Source of the DNA: Lachnospiraceae bacterium
Lineage (GTDB): Bacteria > Bacillota > Clostridia > Lachnospirales > Lachnospiraceae
Assembly (NCBI GenBank): GCA_017484135.1
Contig: JAFUTQ010000084.1
Span: forward strand, 1 to 38,150
Reading direction: 5' to 3'
Length of the DNA: 38,150 nucleotides
Shown here: piece after piece, positions 1-7,228 of the stretch
How positions within the stretch are numbered: position 1 is the first letter of the stretch
Layout of the letters: the number at the start of each line of letters is the position of its first letter
Notes under the pieces: generated by a model
The model's input: the letters and a program-made list of their open reading frames with translations, nothing else
Told to the model about the DNA's origin: nothing
Database searches by the model: none
Made by a program: the position numbers and the translations under genes

Positions 1-50
1 ATAATCTGTCGGAGGGGATTTCTTTCCTCGAATAAAGCGTCGAATCTACA

Positions 51-595
51 TCAGATAATCTGGATGATTCGGCCGTTAGACGGCAAGACGCAACCATCTA
101 AAGTGACGGATGAGTCTCCATCTAATTTGACGGACAACACCACGCCATATCCTAAGATATACCGGCTTACGTTGTTCCCTTCCGCATCATGTTCGGCAAG
201 AAGCTCCCCGTTATAATACAGGAAACCTTTCTTCTCTCCGTTTTCGGTCGTCCCGGCACGCAGATATTCTGCATCATATCGGCTTTCCAGACTGCTTCCG
301 TCCGAATTCACTACATGGATCTGCTGATTGAACGCATTATAATGGTATTGCACTCCTCCTTCCGTTCCTGTTGCCTTTAATACATTGCCCTGCCGATCAT
401 ACTGATAGCATACCTCTGCCTTTGCAGATTTCTTTCTAAGTAACTGATTCTTTACATTGTAAATATACTCCTCACAGGAGCTTTTATCTACCCTTTTTAG
501 ACGATTTCCGCACAAATCATAGCGGTACTGGACCGTTTCATAATCATATGCTTCTTCAACCAGCCGATCCATCTAATCATACCGGTAACGGATTA
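51..595 (-). pseudogene. RHS/YD-repeat protein remnant
   Basis: The minus strand encodes about 180 residues of YD-repeat (RHS) sequence. Repeated units such as YRYDLCGNRLKRV, YQYDRQGNVLKAT and YHYNAFNQQIHVV are visible, followed by the typical RHS core segment YNGELLAEHDAEG. RHS proteins are very large surface or secreted proteins, often polymorphic toxins, whose repeats form a beta-shell. Here only a core fragment survives. The frame is interrupted by a TAG at 573-575, between RYRYD and MDRLVEE, and ends at 51-53 without a toxin tip. Its upstream end runs in frame into an ArdC-like gene near position 595. This is a decayed fragment, not a functional gene. Identification of the YD repeats is secure. 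Confidence 0.8.
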
Positions 596-1690
596 CCGTA
601 TTACACAGCTTGTCCTCCAAATCCGCAAAGCATCCCGCCTTTGCAGTACGGATACTTTTCGTGTTCTTCTCCTCCAACTTGGCAAGTTCACCCATAATCT
701 CCCGGACTTCCTCTGGTGTCTTGTTGGTAATGCGCTCTACCTCAAACCCGTCTGCATGGGTAATTTTCAATATCACGTCATCTGCCCCGATAGGCTCATT
801 TGCCTTTTCGTCCATCTCCCTTTCTGCTTTCAGGTCAATCACTTCATTCTTATCTGTGATCTACCGGACATCAAGGCGGTGTTCCACAAATTCCTTTGTT
901 TCCTCGTTGGCAATCTCCGTAGTCCATGCCCCTTTGCTCTCCAGATATGCGGAAACGCTCAGCCTGTCATCATCATTCATGACAGAAAGGGCTTCCACAA
1001 CCTCCGCCGATCCATTCCCCAGACGTTTACAAGGCTATATTCTGACGTATCTATGCCGAAGTGCTGGCGCACCGTATAGGCAATGCTCTCCGCTTCCACC
1101 TCTTTGGTGTTCCTGTCCTTTTCCGACGCAAGCACATCCTCCCTGCCCGCTTCTTTATTATGCAGAATGGAATGGGCTGTTTCATGCACCATCGTCTTTA
1201 AGGTCTGGCTCTATCCCATGCCCTCCTGCACCGCAATCCGCTTTTCTTCTGTACTGTAATATCCCTTTGAATCTCCGGGAATGTCCTCAAAGCCGATTGG
1301 AACCGGGACAACATAGGTGATTGCCTTTACAAAATCCTCGTAGCCCTCCACCGTGGATAAAAGTTCCTTTGCTTCCAGCTCCGGAATCGGCTCTCCATCC
1401 GTCTGTGATATGTCAAAAACGGACACTGCATGAAAGGCGGGGATTTTAATTTCAACCTCCTCTTTCTGCGGCATACCGTCCTTGCCAAGCATGGCCTCCC
1501 CCGTCACAGGTTCTAACTTGTCCCGCTCCTCCTTGATTTTATATGGGGCAGGGGCAAGGATGCGGATTCCTTTGTCACTCTTGTTCACATGGCAGTTAAA
1601 GTTCGTCTGCCAAATTTCTATTTTTCTTTCTTTTCCACACGAAAATATCGCCCTGAATATTTCCAAGACGGTACTGCAAAAAAAGTGCAT
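596..1690 (-). pseudogene. ArdC-like antirestriction / IrrE-type metallopeptidase, degraded
   Basis: The translation matches the ArdC-N / zinc-metallopeptidase proteins carried by conjugative elements. It shows HVNKSDKGIRILAPAPYKI (single-stranded-DNA-binding ArdC region), then VVPVPIGFEDIPG and RIAVQEGMG, then the metallopeptidase motif HETAH. Four lesions are visible. The N-terminus is missing upstream of about 1640. A TAG at 1208-1210 splits EGMG from SQTLKTMVHETAH. A frameshift lies near 1035, after DTSEYS. A further TAG lies near 862-864, after EHRLDVR. The last frame, 842 to about 596, continues as NEVIDLKAER and ends in RHS sequence. The family helps incoming DNA evade restriction, so this is a relic of an integrated conjugative element. 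Confidence 0.8.
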
Positions 1691-1717
1691 GGTCTGTAAA
1701 TCTTACTTTCCATGCAC
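1678..1717 (-). terminator. Intrinsic terminator of the toxin-antitoxin operon
   Basis: Arms GTGCATGG (1685-1692) and CCATGCAC (1710-1717) form an 8-bp stem with a 17-nt loop. On the minus strand the stem is followed by seven U (1678-1684). It lies 66 nt past the toxin stop codon and separates the toxin-antitoxin pair from the broken ArdC gene. Confidence 0.7.
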
Positions 1718-1782
1718 CTTTCGGTTACTATATATACAATATACAATCAAACATTAGCAGTTCGATTGTCACGAATTTTTTC

Positions 1783-2394
1783 TTAGAGCAGCCTTAAAAG
1801 CTGTATCAGCTCATGCGGCTCATCTGTGCCTGATGTCTGTCTGGTGTCAAACTGCGAGAAACGGTTGTCACGATAAAATGATAACAGCTTTTCCTCATTT
1901 TCCGCTTCCAAGAATGTCACCATGCCGCCAAGCATATATTGTGCATTTTCGATTACCATCCACGCCAGTTCTATAAGCTCCTTCCCTGCAATCTCCTTAT
2001 GCCTGTCATCAACATAATTTTTCCCAAGCTGGGCAATGAGATAAGCAGACATGGTATAGGTATCCGATTTCTCATCCAACTCACTGATTCGCAACAGCTT
2101 TCTTTTTACTGTATTGCTGATCGTTTCACCCCGAACCGTCAAAGGCTTTAATGCAAGGGTAAAATAACCCAACATTTCCCCATTTTCTTTTGAAAAAACA
2201 AGATATGTAACTGACTGGTTCTTTTTAGCGAACTCTATGGCACTTTTTTTCAAAAACCGTTCCACATCCGGGTTCTTTGGGCAAGAAAATCCGGAGAGCA
2301 GTTTCACAAGTGCAGGCTCTCCGGCTTCAAGATCATCTCCCAATGCCAAATACTTGCGGATATTGATTGCAAAAAATTTATCCGTTATTGGCAT
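1783..2394 (-). CDS. GNAT acetyltransferase, probable toxin of a type II TA pair
   Basis: The 203-residue protein is of GNAT type. It has a central beta-strand pair (SVTYLVFSKENGEMLGYFTLA), the segment SAYLIAQLGKNY where GNAT enzymes bind acetyl-CoA, and a late FYRDNRFSQF strand. Relatives of the TacT/AtaT group acetylate aminoacyl-tRNA and stop translation. That substrate is inferred from family and gene arrangement and is not visible in the sequence. The ATG at 2394 overlaps the end of the upstream small gene by 17 nt, the translational coupling usual for antitoxin-toxin pairs. It could instead be an ordinary peptide or small-molecule N-acetyltransferase. The frame appears intact although its surroundings are decayed. 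Confidence 0.7.
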   Translation of the reverse strand: MPITDKFFAINIRKYLALGDDLEAGEPALVKLLSGFSCPKNPDVERFLKKSAIEFAKKNQSVTYLVFSKENGEMLGYFTLALKPLTVRGETISNTVKRKLLRISELDEKSDTYTMSAYLIAQLGKNYVDDRHKEIAGKELIELAWMVIENAQYMLGGMVTFLEAENEEKLLSFYRDNRFSQFDTRQTSGTDEPHELIQLLRLL

Positions 2395-2587
2395 TTGATT
2401 TCTCCTTTGCTTTCTTTTCTCTGAACCTCATAAAATCTCTCAATTCATCCTCTGTTTCAATGAATTTCACATTTACCGGAGTACGGACAGGACGGTTTTT
2501 GGCAGATTCTTCAATCGCATTGACAAACATCTCCACCTGCTCCTTGCCGGAAATGACAAAATTTTTGGTGATACTTGAAGTTGCCAT
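2378..2587 (-). CDS. Small antitoxin-like protein paired with the GNAT enzyme
   Basis: This 69-residue protein begins MATSSITKNFVISGKEQVE and ends in a lysine- and glutamate-rich helix (FMRFREKKAKEKS). The N-terminal ITKNFVISGKEQVEMFVNAI stretch resembles the ribbon-helix-helix-like antitoxins found next to GNAT toxins in clostridia. The C-terminal part would be the toxin-neutralising tail. It is the first gene of the operon, has a strong AAGGAGGTG site 5 nt before the ATG, and overlaps the toxin start. By analogy the antitoxin would bind and repress its own promoter at 2647-2675. Function is inferred from size, order and overlap. Confidence 0.65.
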   Translation of the reverse strand: MATSSITKNFVISGKEQVEMFVNAIEESAKNRPVRTPVNVKFIETEDELRDFMRFREKKAKEKSNANNG

Positions 2588-2646
2588 ATAAACACCTCCT
2601 TTTCTATTATGGCTTTTTCAGCGATTACGCATACTTTCCTACCTAC

Positions 2647-2675
2647 ATTTTATTCTCTTATTGGGGCGATTGCAA
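2647..2675 (-). promoter_or_regulatory. Promoter of the toxin-antitoxin operon
   Basis: On the minus strand there is a -35 TTGCAA (2670-2675), a 17-bp spacer and a -10 TAAAAT (2647-2652), about 60 nt ahead of the antitoxin start. Confidence 0.6.
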
Positions 2676-2694
2676 CAAAACTTTTGTGAATTTT

Positions 2695-2835
2695 TTATGC
2701 CTTGCATTTTCTACCGGATATGGCATGGGGACATCCGCAACTTTTATATACTGTATAGCCATCATTTTTAAGATAAACTTCAATAAGATCTGCTATCTCT
2801 TTTTCATCATCCACTATCAATACACTTTCAGCCAT
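2695..2835 (-). pseudogene. Truncated VanR-like response-regulator receiver domain
   Basis: A 46-codon minus-strand frame starts with ATG at 2835 behind a good GGGAGG site. It reads MAESVLIVDDEKEIADLIEV followed by YLKNDGYTVYKS, which is the beta1-alpha1-beta2 start of an OmpR/PhoB-type receiver domain. It includes the acidic DD pair and resembles VanR-type regulators of clostridial mobile elements. The protein then diverges (CGCPHAISGRKCKA) and stops at 2695, before the phospho-acceptor aspartate and without any DNA-binding domain. It cannot work as a regulator and is read as the stub of a two-component system removed by a deletion or by insertion of the neighbouring toxin-antitoxin segment. 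Confidence 0.75.
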
Positions 2836-2971
2836 ATGAACCTCCCTTTCCTTATAATCTGCATTCTATTACGCCTAATATAACATTTTTTTCTTTAGAA
2901 ATTCTCACGAATTACCTACAATTTCATAAATATTTTATTATTTTTCACTTAGAAAACTGTGGATACATTCA

Positions 2972-3043
2972 TCAATAATAGTCTCGCTCCGCCAGCATCT
3001 CCACATAATATTCGGCTTCCATTTCCGCTCTTATCTCATTCAT
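2972..3043 (-). CDS. 23-residue acidic small ORF
   Basis: A short frame, MNEIRAEMEAEYYVEMLAER plus DYY, starts at 3043 with a well-placed AGGAGG 6 nt upstream. It is acidic and helical in appearance. The strong ribosome-binding site and repeated Glu/Tyr pattern suggest a real microprotein or the stub of a longer gene of the mobile element. I do not recognise a family. It lies between the truncated VanR-like fragment and the AAA ATPase remnant. Confidence 0.4.
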   Translation of the reverse strand: MNEIRAEMEAEYYVEMLAERDYY

Positions 3044-3068
3044 ATCATTCCTCCTAGTACTAACCTTA

Positions 3069-4321
3069 TTAAAACTCCAAACTATCTGCATTAAGGAGAA
3101 AATATTTCATACCCATGATTACAAATCCCTCTTCATTTCTCCAAGGCTTTTTTGTACCATTCACTATAACAATCTTCTTGAATGAATCAGGAATGTTTCT
3201 CAACGAATTAAGCTCCTGCGTCTGCTTTTCCTCAGAAGTCATATCATAGGCTACTTGAATATAATACCTCTGACTACCCTGATTTACTACAAAATCAACC
3301 TCCAACTGCTTACGAGTTGTTTTTCCTTCACTATTTTTTGCATACACCTCTACGATACCAATATCCACATTATAGCCACGTACAAGCAATTCATTATACA
3401 CGATGTTCTCCATAATATGCGTAGGTTCCTGCTGTCTGAAATTCAATCTGGCATTTCTAAGTCCCACATCCGAAAAATAATATTTTAAATTTGCACCCAC
3501 ATATTTTCTACCTTTTATATCGTATCGACAGGCTTTAGAAATCAAAAAAGCCTCTGCCAGATAATCAATATGGTTGGATATGGTTTTATTGCTGTAATTG
3601 ATCCCTCGTTCACTTTTAAAGGTGTTTGATATTTTGGTTGGATTGGTAGGTGCTCCTATGGCAGAAGCAAGAATATCTACCAAAGTTGCAATTTCATCAA
3701 TATTTTGAATCTTATTTCTCTCTACCACATCCTTGATATAGACATTGGTAAAAATATTTTTTAGATATTCTGCCTTTTGGCGTTCCACAGAAAATTGTGC
3801 TACCTGTGGTAACCCACCATATATCATATACTCCTCCCAGGCATCATCGTAATCTCCCTCATAAGCATTATAGACTCTGCAAAGGATAGCGGATAAATTC
3901 TTATCTCATCTCCTCTGCCTCTAAATTCAGTTACAATATCACTGGATAAAAATTTCGAGTTGCTTCCGGTCACATATACATCAATATTGCTAATCCGAAG
4001 CAAACTGTTCAGCACTTCTTCAAATCGCGGCATAAACTGTACTTCATCTAAAAGCAAATAATACTTCTGTTCATCTTTCATTGCGTCCTTGATATACTGA
4101 TAACACTTTTTCGGATCTCTCAGCTCCTCATTTTCAATACCATCCAAGGCAATCTCAATGATATGGTCATTATCTACACCACTCTCCAACAAATATTTCT
4201 TAAACAATACAAATAACAAGAATGATTTTCCGCATCTCCTGATTCCCGTGATAATCTTTATCATTCCATTATCTTTTCTTATTTTTAACTGTTCAAGGTA
4301 TTCATTTCTCTTAATTTCCAC
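3069..4321 (-). pseudogene. AAA_14/DUF4143 ATPase, frameshifted
   Basis: Two overlapping frames together give one archaeal-type AAA ATPase of about 415 residues. The first half has Walker A GIRRCGKS, Walker B YYLLLDEVQF and sensor VYVTGSNSKFLSS. The second half has the DUF4143 region (MIYGGLPQVAQF, YLKNIFTNVYIKDVV) and a C-terminal endonuclease-like fold with LEVDFVV. Near 3875 the first frame reads SFAESIM where the family expects SFAEFYNAYEGDYDDAWEEY. Removing one base from TTC restores the reading, so this is a single-nucleotide deletion. The likely start is GTG at 4321 (VEIKRNEYLEQL) behind AGGGAG. The family is widespread beside mobile DNA and its function is unsettled. The lesion could be a recent mutation or a sequencing error. 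Confidence 0.85.
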
Positions 4322-4339
4322 ATTATCACTCCCTATTTT

Positions 4340-4428
4340 TGTGTGTTTACACATTTTTTAGTAATGCTATTATACCATCCAACGTTCATTTAATCAATAG
4401 CCATTACTATTTTATGTGTATTTACACA
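4340..4428. promoter_or_regulatory. Paired palindromic operators around the ATPase promoter
   Basis: Two copies of a 14-bp palindrome occur: TGTGTATTTACACA (perfect, 4415-4428) and TGTGTGTTTACACA (one mismatch, 4340-4353). Their centres are 75 bp apart, one upstream of the -35 and one just downstream of the predicted start site. This is the layout of a repressor that binds both sides of a promoter. The regulator is unknown. Confidence 0.55.
4369..4397 (-). promoter_or_regulatory. Promoter of the AAA/DUF4143 gene
   Basis: Minus-strand -35 TTGATT (4392-4397), 17-bp spacer, -10 TATAAT (4369-4374). It lies between the two palindromes at 4340-4353 and 4415-4428. Confidence 0.65.
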
Positions 4429-4671
4429 TTTTTATGTAATAAAAAATCATATAAAATAAGCAGTAATCAATTATATAATGTAAGCGCAAAGTTTTCGAAA
4501 AATCTCAAAAAATTATTTATGGCGGGGTAGTTTCCTCAAGCCCCTCTTTCCCTTTCGGGAAATATAAATTCACAAAAAAATGGGCAACACATTGGTTGAA
4601 CGTGTCAGATCATCGGTCGGAGATAGTGTTTTCCATTGAAAGTAATGCTATGTCCAACCGTTTCAATAACA

Positions 4672-4717
4672 AAACAAGGCTCTGATTTGCTTAACAGCGT
4701 GTATCAGAGCCTTGTTT
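4672..4717. terminator. Bidirectional hairpin, probable terminator
   Basis: A perfect 15-bp stem is formed by AAACAAGGCTCTGAT (4672-4686) and its complement (4703-4717), with a 16-nt loop. A/T-rich flanks give short U-runs on both strands. It follows the permease remnant stop at 4747 on the minus strand, so it may be that gene's old terminator. No gene is visible from 4355 to 4746 apart from this hairpin and the upstream control region. Confidence 0.55.
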
Positions 4718-4746
4718 ATTTGATTAATCATTTACAAACGATAAAT

Positions 4747-5515
4747 TTATCTTTTTCCCTTGTCGTATATTTCCCCGAGGGCGCGTGGAGCATTGTTATG
4801 TTTACTGAAGAATATCAGCAAGAACAGCGTTAGGACATAAGGCAGTATACGCACAAGATCATTGAAGGTCGAGGGCATCCCGAGCTGTTGTATGAGCACC
4901 TGTCCGCCGGATATCATGACCGCTATCATCCTTACACGGTTGACATTGATTCCCGCAGCATCTGCAGCATGAGGATTGTCACCGCAGGCACGCAGATGCA
5001 TTCCGAACGGAGTGCGGTACATCACGAACCACATTAACACAGCGATAACGACTATCATTACCTCAAAGGGATATATATTGGTGAATATGGCGCCGATGAC
5101 GGGTATATCCGATAATACAGGTATTGAGAAGCGCACGCTTGTACCGAGTATGAACTTGTTGGAGGTCTGCCGGAACAGGTTTTCGTTGATGCGCTTTGTG
5201 CGGCAAGCGCACCGAAGAATGCGCCGAAACCTTGATCGGCCATTTCTATTTCTACACCCTGCTGACTGCTCATATATATTGAACCCTTAGAAATAACCGT
5301 AATGAGGAATGACGAAACTGTATGTAATTCAACATTATGGACGAAACGACCTCGTTAATGTTGAACTTGTATTTCAGCCAGCCTATCAGCGCACCCACAA
5401 GTATTCCGACAATGAGGCAAATATCATAGGCGTGAGAGCATCAAGAAAGCTCATAAAGTCGGTGAACATATACTGCCGCCCGACATTGTGCGGACTATGG
5501 TGGAGTTGCCGCCCT
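4747..5515 (-). pseudogene. BmpD-type ABC transporter permease, fragmented
   Basis: Pieces of a BPD_transp_2 family permease are spread over several frames. FNINEVVSSIMLNYI, the family's cytoplasmic coupling region, lies at about 5325-5370. MSSQQGVEIEMADQGFGAFF lies below 5273. NLFRQTSNKFILGTSVRF continues into GMHLRACGDNPHAADAAGIN, and the C-terminus is FFSKHNNAPRALGEIYDKGK. These transporters import nucleosides or related compounds. Compared with the family, membrane segments are missing after LNYI and again after MISGG (about 4900), so deletions as well as frameshifts have occurred. No substrate-binding lipoprotein or ATPase partner is nearby. It is a dead remnant, and its codon use looks unlike the core genes downstream. 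Confidence 0.7.
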
Positions 5516-5554
5516 TAAATGTGCCGTCATAGATAGTTCCGAGAACTCTGTTAT

Positions 5555-5797
5555 TGTTTTGCCCACGGTTCCACAAAACCCCAATTCTATTATCCTTATT
5601 CTCTGTCTCTACATATATTTTCTTCGGCAGCATTCGCGGCGATAACATCTCATCACAGATTTCATTTTCACTTCTTCCAAGACCAATTTCATTATCAAAC
5701 CAGTCCTCGTAATCCGATACAATATCATCACATGCATCCTTAGCAAAATATAATGATGTGAAAAATCTTAATCTTTCTAAATAGCTTTTTTTGTCAT
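5555..5797 (-). pseudogene. HAAS/DUF1700-like N-terminal fragment
   Basis: The minus strand encodes SYLERLRFFTSLYFAKDACD, then VSDYEDWFDNEIGLGRSENE and ICDEMLSPRMLPKKIYVE. This has the pattern of the HAAS domain that precedes DUF1700-type membrane proteins: an N-terminal helix, a YEDWF core, and a (S/K)SENEI..ML.SP step. The natural start appears to be ATG at 5797 (MTKK), but a run of seven A puts it one base out of frame; eight A would join MTKK to SYLERL. Downstream the frame runs into the permease remnant near 5540 without a membrane region. HAAS/DUF1700 genes often sit beside PadR regulators, but none is present here. Confidence 0.55.
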
Positions 5798-5856
5798 GTT
5801 TGCGTAACCGAAAAGGGAACGGATATCTCCACTACCCCGGCATGACCTGGCACTCC

Positions 5857-6519
5857 TTACAGCATCCCATGAAACCCTGCCCCCTCCGGCACAATCTCAA
5901 ATTCCATCGGCGTCCCCTCTGTCGGGTGCAGAAAGCTCAGTCGGTAGGCGCATAAAGCCAATGACGGTTCTCCCTTTCCTGCCGTCCCATATTTGCGATC
6001 CCCCAGCAGCGGACAGCCGGCATGTGCCATCTGTACCCGGATCTGATGATGCCGTCCGGTTTTTAACTGAATGCGCACCAGACTTTTATCCTCCCGCTGT
6101 CCGAGCACCTCATAATTCAGCACCGCCTTTTTTGCCCCGGGAGTTTTCTCATCCACCACAAGGGACGTATTTGTTTTGCCGTCTTTCCGCAGGTAATCGG
6201 TCATCGTCCCGCTCTTTGGTTCCGGCATGCCCTTTGTCACTGCATAGTAATATTTCCCAAATCCGTATTCCTGCAGCTGTCGATTCAGAGCAGCCGCAGC
6301 CTCCCTTGTCTTTGCAAAAACCATAACTCCCTCCACCGGCTGGTCAAGACGGTGAACAATTCCGATGTATGGCACATTTTTTTCATTTTTTCCAGCCACA
6401 TGATTCATCAGTTCACTATACAGATCCATCTCTCCCACACGCCTGGTCTGCACCGCCATTCCCGCCGGCTTCACGCACACGATCAACTGACTGTCTTCAT
6501 AGATGATTTTCGCCTGCAT
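5857..6519 (-). CDS. RluA-family 23S rRNA/tRNA pseudouridine synthase
   Basis: The 220-residue protein converts specific uridines in RNA to pseudouridine. The RluA signature HRLDQPVEGVMVFAK carries the catalytic aspartate. LKTGRHHQIRVQMAHAGCP and GDRKYG follow in the expected order. There is no S4 domain, so it is a minimal RluA-type enzyme. The start is ATG at 6519 (MQAKIIYEDSQLIVCVKPAG), behind GGGAGG; longer readings from 6609 overlap the upstream regulator and lack family similarity. It begins 14 nt after the response-regulator stop and is probably the last gene of that operon. Target RNA is not predictable from sequence. Confidence 0.9.
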   Translation of the reverse strand: MQAKIIYEDSQLIVCVKPAGMAVQTRRVGEMDLYSELMNHVAGKNEKNVPYIGIVHRLDQPVEGVMVFAKTREAAAALNRQLQEYGFGKYYYAVTKGMPEPKSGTMTDYLRKDGKTNTSLVVDEKTPGAKKAVLNYEVLGQREDKSLVRIQLKTGRHHQIRVQMAHAGCPLLGDRKYGTAGKGEPSLALCAYRLSFLHPTEGTPMEFEIVPEGAGFHGML

Positions 6520-6532
6520 AGTCTGCCTCCCA

Positions 6533-7228
6533 TCAAACCCGGAACCGATAACCCACGCCCCAGACGGTTTCAATATACTGTGGCTGCGTTCCCTCCGTGT
6601 TCCACTCAATCTTCTCCCGAAGCTTTCTGATATGCACGGTCACAGTGGTGATATCTCCTACCGAGTCCATCCCCCAGATTTCCGAAAAAAGCTGTTCCTT
6701 GCTGAATACACGGTTGGGATTTTCTATCAAAAATAACAGCAGATCATATTCTTTAACGGTAAAGCCCTTTTCCTCTCCATTTACCCAGACGCGTTTATTC
6801 GCCTTATCAATCCGAATCCCCCGAATTTCTACAAAGCCCGTCTCTCTGTCATTTCCGCCGGTCAGACGATCGTATCTTGCCATATGTGCCTTTACCCGCG
6901 CCACCAGCTCACTCGGGGAAAACGGTTTTGTAATATAATCGTCTGCGCCCAGTCCAAGTCCCCGGATTTTATCAATATCATCCTTTCTTGCCGACACCAG
7001 CAGAATCGGTGTATTTCGTACATCCCTGATCTTTTTGCAAATCTCAAATCCGTCCACCTCCGGCAGCATCAGATCCAGAATATACATATCAAATACCGTG
7101 TCTATCGCCCGTTTGAGTCCGGCATCGCCACGATTCTCAATTTCTACCTCAAACCCGCTCAGCTCCAGATAATCCTTCTCCAGCTCGGCAATTGCCACCT
7201 CATCTTCAATAATCAAAATTTTACTCAT
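6533..7228 (-). CDS. OmpR/PhoB-family response regulator
   Basis: This 231-residue transcription factor is the output partner of the adjacent kinase. The receiver domain (residues 1-120) has the acidic pocket IIEDE, the phospho-acceptor Asp52 in LDLMLPEVDG, and the lysine in ITKPFSP. The winged-helix domain (about 130-229) ends in TTVTVHIRKLREKIE and IETVWGVGYRFRV, the standard OmpR-type DNA-recognition part. The start is ATG at 7228, behind AGGAGG. It overlaps the kinase stop by 8 nt, so the two are translationally coupled. The genes it controls cannot be read here; the divergent MATE operon is one candidate because of its position. Confidence 0.95.
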   Translation of the reverse strand: MSKILIIEDEVAIAELEKDYLELSGFEVEIENRGDAGLKRAIDTVFDMYILDLMLPEVDGFEICKKIRDVRNTPILLVSARKDDIDKIRGLGLGADDYITKPFSPSELVARVKAHMARYDRLTGGNDRETGFVEIRGIRIDKANKRVWVNGEEKGFTVKEYDLLLFLIENPNRVFSKEQLFSEIWGMDSVGDITTVTVHIRKLREKIEWNTEGTQPQYIETVWGVGYRFRV

